This document shows positions 59,320 through 64,000 of a stretch of DNA of 64,000 nucleotides, piece after piece; position 1 is the stretch's first letter, and every line of letters starts with the position of its first letter. The notes beneath the pieces are model-generated. The model worked only from the letters and a program-made list of their open reading frames with translations, made no database searches and had not been told where the DNA came from. Origin of the DNA: Metallyticus violacea (taxonomy: Eukaryota; Arthropoda; Insecta; Mantodea; Metallyticidae); assembly GCA_030762175.1 (NCBI GenBank), contig CM060835.1, positions 86,300,001 to 86,364,000 on the forward strand, written 5' to 3'. A program made the translations under genes and the position numbers.

Positions 59320-60109
59320 AAAACGAATGATGCTAGCGACAACTTATTATACCTCAAATGTAAAGTATCTTTGGGAGATTATTAACCTCTATAGAAAAAA
59401 TTTCCCCCTGCATAAGACATAACACAACACGTCGTTCCATACATAGGCCGCTCGTTGGAGGACTATGTTGTCAATATTATTAAAATCCTTTGTATTGTAC
59501 TTCAGGTCATCCATGTCTGGATACGTGTGGCGTAAATTCTTGTCTTTTAAGTAACCCTACAGGAAGAAGTCCGATTTTGTGTCAACGCACAGGTTCTTGG
59601 AGATTATCCGGTCGTCAAATAAACTTTCAACTAACGCCATGGATTTGTTTGACGTGTGGCATGTAGCGCCATCTTGTTGAAAACATGCATGACTCAGTTC
59701 CACATCGTTCAGTTGCTCAACAAACTGCTTGAAAATCCGGCGGTACTCTGCAGTGTCTGCAGTCTGCTAAAATAAATAAATTAATTAAAATAAAAATAAA
59801 AATGTCCTACTATTCTCTGTGTAGAATTGCGCACTAAGCCCTGAATTTAATTGGGTGTGTAAGTGCTTCTGGAATAACCTGTGGATTTTGTATGACCCAA
59901 TAGCGTGAGTTCTGTGAGTTCTTATAGCCTCATAAATGGAACCATGTTCTATCTATGAGCCATGTAATATGCCAGATTTTGCACAAGTGTTGTGTTATTC
60001 CTTATACAGGAGGAAGGTCATTTTCTACATGTTCTATTTAGATTAAAAAGCTCCCAAAGATCCTCTACATTTGAGATATAATAATCTGTGGCCTAGTAGC
60101 ATTCGTTTT
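59320..60109 (-). mobile_element. Long-TIR Tc1/mariner-like element, copy 1
   Basis: The left end AACGAATGATGCTAGCGACA, continuing through ACTTATTATACCTCAAATG, is inverted at the right end (CATTTGAGATATAATAATCT and AGCATTCGTTTT) for about 65 bp. Minus-strand coding reads DTAEYRRIFKQFVEQLNDVE, QQDGATCHTSNKSMALVESL and GYLKDKNLRHTYPDMDDLK. The second catalytic Asp lies in QQDGA. The N-terminal third is missing and the third Asp region is damaged. It is paired in sequence with copy 2 at 62564. Confidence 0.72.
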
Positions 60110-60639
60110 GAAATAAAAAAGTGTTAGTTCTATTTAAACCGCTGTTTTATATTTTGCCTATCAGGAAAATTAAAAAAAAACTATAATTTTTGGACTAGAT
60201 TTGCATCAATTTTAGCATGACAAACGAGATGACGATAGACGACAGTCACATCTTAAAAGTAGTAAAATTATGCCACTAGATAAATATAGTAGAAGAACCT
60301 GTTTATGTGATAAGGGATTCTTGCAGAGAAGTGACAAAGAGATAAGCAAGAAAATAACCGGAAATCGTGATCTAGGTAGAGAAACTGCTCATCAAGTTAT
60401 TAAAAAGCTACGAGAGACAGTATCTCCCAGTAACAAGAAACTGTTCCGAAAGGCCATTTGCTTATGAAGAGAAGCTACATGAAACACTTAAATAGCATCA
60501 TTTTCAACATCTATTACACACATACTCAGGTTAATGCTTATTTTTATCATCATTAATTTTAAATATTTTATTGCATTTTTGTGAAAACATAATTTTTTGT
60601 TATAGCAATCCCGAAGGCAGTGCAGAATGTTAACTTTAG
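60110..60639. other. Intergenic; small unassigned frame 60270-60467
   Basis: An ATG-started 65-aa basic frame at 60270 has no recognised domain and may be chance. Nothing else is seen. Confidence 0.4.
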
Positions 60640-61140
60640 AGTACAGAGCACGTCACTTCCCATAACTTCCCATGACGAAGTGAAAGCTGAATTTGCGCTC
60701 AGATTGAGGAAATCTGCTCCAGCAAGAACGGATATTTATAATTTTGTGAATAAATTTAACAAGACAAGCAGTTGAAAAACGTTCAGGCAGATCGCCAACA
60801 TCTGCAGATACCGTGCTGTCCATTCAGCAAGCAATTGAAGCACTTTGCAGCACGGCAAGCTGAGTGTTAGTCCGCAAACTACGACAACATATTGTTAATT
60901 GATGAGATCATTTCCATACCTTTTGACTTAGTGGACCGACACAATGCCCTGTATGGGCGAATGAACGGTATAATGTAAAAGTTTAATGTCAAAGAAACAG
61001 GTAAAAAGCAAATGTCGGTATTTTGCAACTGATTTACGAGTTGATGGTATCATTCGTGCCGTTGTGTTTCAGCAGGATGGGGCCCCCCTCCCAATTTTGC
61101 ATTGTGTCCAAGACTGTACTACAGAATAAAACTTGATGAT
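60640..61140 (+). pseudogene. Tc1/IS630-like transposase relic
   Basis: The N-terminal part reads EVKAEFALRLRKSAPARTDI, then YNFVNKFNKTSS, then a RSGRP-like linker (AGAT CGCC AACATCTGC region), resembling the HTH start of these transposases. At about 61065 the motif VVFQQDGAPPPI appears in a broken frame, giving the second catalytic Asp block. The intervening first-Asp region is lost. Confidence 0.45.
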
Positions 61141-61188
61141 TTTTATCCTCGAACTAGTATCACAGTCACCCTACTGTTTATTTTTCGT

Positions 61189-61493
61189 TAATGATACGGC
61201 GAATGAATGGTGTTTAACGCCTGTTTTTGCTACAGAGGCACCACAGGCGATGGACATTGGTGATACATGAAATGAAATGATATATTTGGAAAGGATTAAT
61301 TTTTAAGGAAGAAAACGTTTCAGGCCTAAGTTTAGGGTACCTCCCCGGCATTTGCCATTTATGAGGACTGAGGAAAACCTGTAAAAACCTCAGTCAGGGA
61401 GGACGGTCCTGGCGGGATTCGAACCCCAGACCTCCCGCTCACGAGTCCGTGATTTAACGACCTCGGCCACCCGTGGCGGTAATGATACGGCGA
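61189..61493 (-). mobile_element. SINE family A, minus orientation, 14-bp TSD
   Basis: TAATGATACGGCGA at 61189-61202 and 61480-61493 flanks a complete copy with box B complement GGATTCGAACCC. The exact 14-bp duplication makes this one of the youngest-looking insertions here. Confidence 0.95.
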
Positions 61494-62563
61494 GGAACAG
61501 GAAAACAACGTCTCTGTAATCTCTTTCAGTACATGTTAAGAACTAACGGAGATTGAATGTGAAAGTGCAAGTAAACAATTCCTTCATTTGTTGCTTATTT
61601 GTTAATTAAGGCAACTTAAGTATTCTTAATAGTGTGAGAAAGAGGAAATATTCATAGTTTGATGTGCAATAGTAATAGTGCCAACACTGGAGAATTACCA
61701 GCAGTTTGTTACCTTTTAACTTTCTTTGTTGGTGGGTAGGCAAGTTTTTGCATACACATGTTACCGACAGGTTAAAAGTTGGAGAATGTGTGTTGACATT
61801 CATGTGGAAATGTATTAATTTTCATTATACACAACCCCGTTGTTATTAAAATATAACCAGTGTGAACCAATACCTCTAATTTCATCAAAATGTACCGAAT
61901 CTTTATGTTTTTAGTAAAATATAATTACTAGCTTTACGAGCGGCAACTCTATCTGCTGCATTTCCCAGTAGGCACCCGCGCTCAGGCAGCCCGCACATCA
62001 AATAACCCCACTACATTTTTATTATGAGTGTTTTAACGAGTCATAACAAACAGAAAGAAAGCGTCTCTGTTGTAAACAAACTTGCCCTGAAAGAAATAGA
62101 ATAACAATTATACATAACATGATTTATCAGTTGGTTACATACGATTAACAGCTGCTCTTATATGATTCATCATTCAATGTGTATTTATTCATTTTATGTT
62201 AATTTTATATTATTTTATTCCACTTTTGGGCTTATATAGTGCCGAAATATTTCATCGAAAAGATCATAGAACAGGGGGAAGAGTAATATGACAAAGTTAA
62301 GATCACCGAACAAACATTAAGTGGCAGAGAAAACAACGGGCCCAACCCCCCCCCCCCAAAGTTAATAGTTTCTTTAGGTAATGAAACAGAATTTGGTGTA
62401 AGCGAAGATAGTGCCTCAAGAGGATATCAGCCTTATAGGCAAGTAAACTCTAAAGGTGGCAAGGGGGGGGGGGGAGGTTGATCCAAAGTAACCTGTTGTG
62501 AATTTGTAAAAGCATACTGCAGAGTGGTTTATGTATAACTAAAACATTTCTTTCTTAATTTAT
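61494..62563. other. Intergenic; homopolymer C and G runs
   Basis: A C-run at about 62346-62356 and a G-run at about 62465-62475 are the only features seen. No gene recognised. Confidence 0.45.
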
Positions 62564-63298
62564 TTAAAAAGGAATTAGGCTAGCCACAACTTATTATATC
62601 TCAAATGTAGAATATCTTTGCGAGATTACAAACTTCTGTAGTAAATGCAGAAACTGTCCTCCATGCTACATGACATAACACAAGACGGTGTTTATTGCGA
62701 GATATCCTGACATATTGTTCGAACACATGGTTCACAGATGAATGCGACCTCACAAAAACTCACGCATTCATGAGCACCTCTGCACGTAGTTAAAGCCGAA
62801 GTTTGGTGCGCAATGTCCGCACAGAGACTGTGGACACTGCAGAGTACCGCCGCATTTTCATGCAGTTTGTTGAGCAACTGGGCGATGTACGGCTGGATCA
62901 TGGATATGTCCAACAAGATGGCGCTACATGTCATACATGGAACAAATCTATGGCGTTAATTGCAGGCTTCTTTGACTACCGACTTATCTCCAAGAAGCTG
63001 TGACTACCGAGATCATCTGATTTGACAACACCGGACTTCTGTGTATGAGGTTACTTAAAATACACAGAGTTTATGTCATACGCCCCCAGACATGGACGAT
63101 CTGAAGCACAACACTACGCAGGAGATTAGGGGTATTGAAAAACAATCCTACTATGAGCGGCCAGTATGGACAGACGTGTTGTGTTATGTCTTATGCAGGA
63201 GGGAGGACATTTTCAACATTAGCTGTACAGGTTAATAATCTCCCAAGGATACTCTACATTTGAGCTATAATAAGTTGTGGCTAGCATCATTCGTTTTT
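62564..63298 (+). mobile_element. Long-TIR Tc1/mariner-like element, copy 2
   Basis: The 5' end GCTAGCCACAACTTATTATA, continuing TCTCAAATGTAGA, is inverted at the 3' end (CTACATTTGAGCTATAATAA and GTTGTGGCTAGC) over about 65 bp. Plus-strand coding gives ETVDTAEYRRIFMQFVEQLG, then QQDGATCHTWNKSMALIAGF, then a broken PRSSDLTTPDFCV-like segment and GYLKYTEF. The frame is interrupted by stops and the N-terminus is missing. Same family as copy 1 at 59320, inverted relative to it, 2.5 kb away. Confidence 0.75.
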
Positions 63299-63369
63299 AA
63301 ATATATAAATAAGAAATATTAGTTGTATATAAATCATTTTGTATATAGTTATACGTTACTTTATTTCTC

Positions 63370-63670
63370 ACTTGATTATAAACCGCCATGGGTGGCCGAA
63401 GTCGTTAAGGCGCGGACTTGTGAGCGGGAGTTCTGGGGTTCGAATCCCGCTAGGACAGTCCTGACTGAGGGTTTTTCCAGGTTTTCCTCAGTCCTCATAA
63501 ATAGCAAACGCCGGAGAGGTACCCTAACCTTAGGCCTGGAACGTTACCTTCCTTAAAAAAATAAATGCTTTCCCAGTATATATTTTCATCTCATGTATCA
63601 CCAGTGTCCACCGCCTTGGTACCTCTGTAGCAAAAACGGGAGTTAAACAGAATTCATATACTTGATTATA
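63370..63670 (+). mobile_element. SINE family A, plus orientation, 11-bp TSD
   Basis: ACTTGATTATA at 63370-63380 and 63660-63670 flanks a complete copy with box A TGGCCGAAGTCG and box B GGTTCGAATCC. Confidence 0.94.
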
Positions 63671-63805
63671 TTTTGTCTGTGTATTGCAGTCTCTTTTTGG
63701 CTACACTTAAATGATGATAATAGCCAAATTGCATTAAAACTGTTCTTTTTGTGAATAAATTAACTATTTTGAGTTTAGGACTGGCAATTAGTTTGGTGTC
63801 AGTAG

Positions 63806-64000
63806 TTTTTTTTTTTTTTTGAGTAGTGTTTAACGCCCGTTTTCACTACTGAGGCACCACAGGCGGTGGACACTGATGATACATGAAATGAAATGATAAA
63901 TTCGGAAAGGATTTTTTTTTTTAAGGAAGGAAGCGTTCCAGGCCTAAGTTTAGGTACCTCCCCGGCATTTGCCAGTTATGAAGACTGAGGAAAACCTGGA
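63806..64000 (-). mobile_element. SINE family A, minus orientation, cut by window end
   Basis: A poly-T tail at 63806-63820 and the family body (GAGGCACCACAGGCGGTGGA to AGACTGAGGAAAACCTGG) are present. The tRNA-like head lies beyond the window. Confidence 0.92.

Noticed and set aside
1..64000. CRISPR array, rRNA genes, bacterial-type operons or terminators
   Set aside because: No regularly spaced direct repeats with spacers, no rRNA-like sequence and no prokaryotic gene organisation were seen.

Overview
KIND OF ORGANISM. The window is AT-rich, repeat-laden nuclear DNA of a metazoan, most likely an arthropod with a large genome. Evidence: many tRNA-derived SINEs with RNA polymerase III boxes and target-site duplications, at least ten decayed Tc1/mariner-superfamily transposases from several lineages, hAT, Harbinger-like and LINE remnants, trinucleotide and dinucleotide microsatellites, and GT..AG intron signals. 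There is no operon-like packing outside the first 6 kb. I cannot name the species. LAYOUT. (1) About 1-5935 differs from everything else: a compact block of small genes free of SINEs and other common repeats. Tandem repeats (1-472) and a TATA box with a mini-intron lead into three plus-strand genes (1402-3257). An AT-rich convergent 3' region follows, then a minus-strand secreted coiled-coil glycoprotein gene broken by a frame change (3752-4893), two short plus-strand Cys-containing genes (4997-5613), and a right edge of direct and inverted repeats (5709-5926). All five plus-strand ATGs lie 0-6 bases after a polypyrimidine-AG splice acceptor, which suggests leader exons spliced to alternative acceptors. 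The block looks like an integrated virus-like or otherwise mobile unit whose left end is outside the window. I recognise none of its genes securely, and two have broken frames. (2) 5935-64000 is transposon-rich intergenic DNA with no complete host gene that I can support. It holds three tRNA-SINE families (A nine copies, B five pieces, C one), mariner copies at 5935, 22619, 27265 and 30720, further Tc1/mariner/IS630-like remnants at about 8340, 8780, 12290, 19600, 33985, 54430, 55813, 58067, 59320, 60640 and 62564, hAT C-termini at 7815 and 28925, a Harbinger-like N-terminus at 51375, and LINE reverse transcriptase pieces at 22400-24420 and 51760-52369. The clearest history is a three-layer nest: a LINE interrupted by a mariner, whose terminal repeat is interrupted by a SINE (22400-24420). 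HOW THE GENES MAY WORK TOGETHER. Only the first block has genes that could act together: a possible zinc-finger protein, a possible nucleotidyltransferase-like protein, a Gln/Pro-rich coiled-coil protein, a secreted glycoprotein and two small Cys-containing proteins, under shared promoter and splice signals. That reading is inference. START CODONS. ATG positions are given after discarding longer frames that open only at TTG or GTG.
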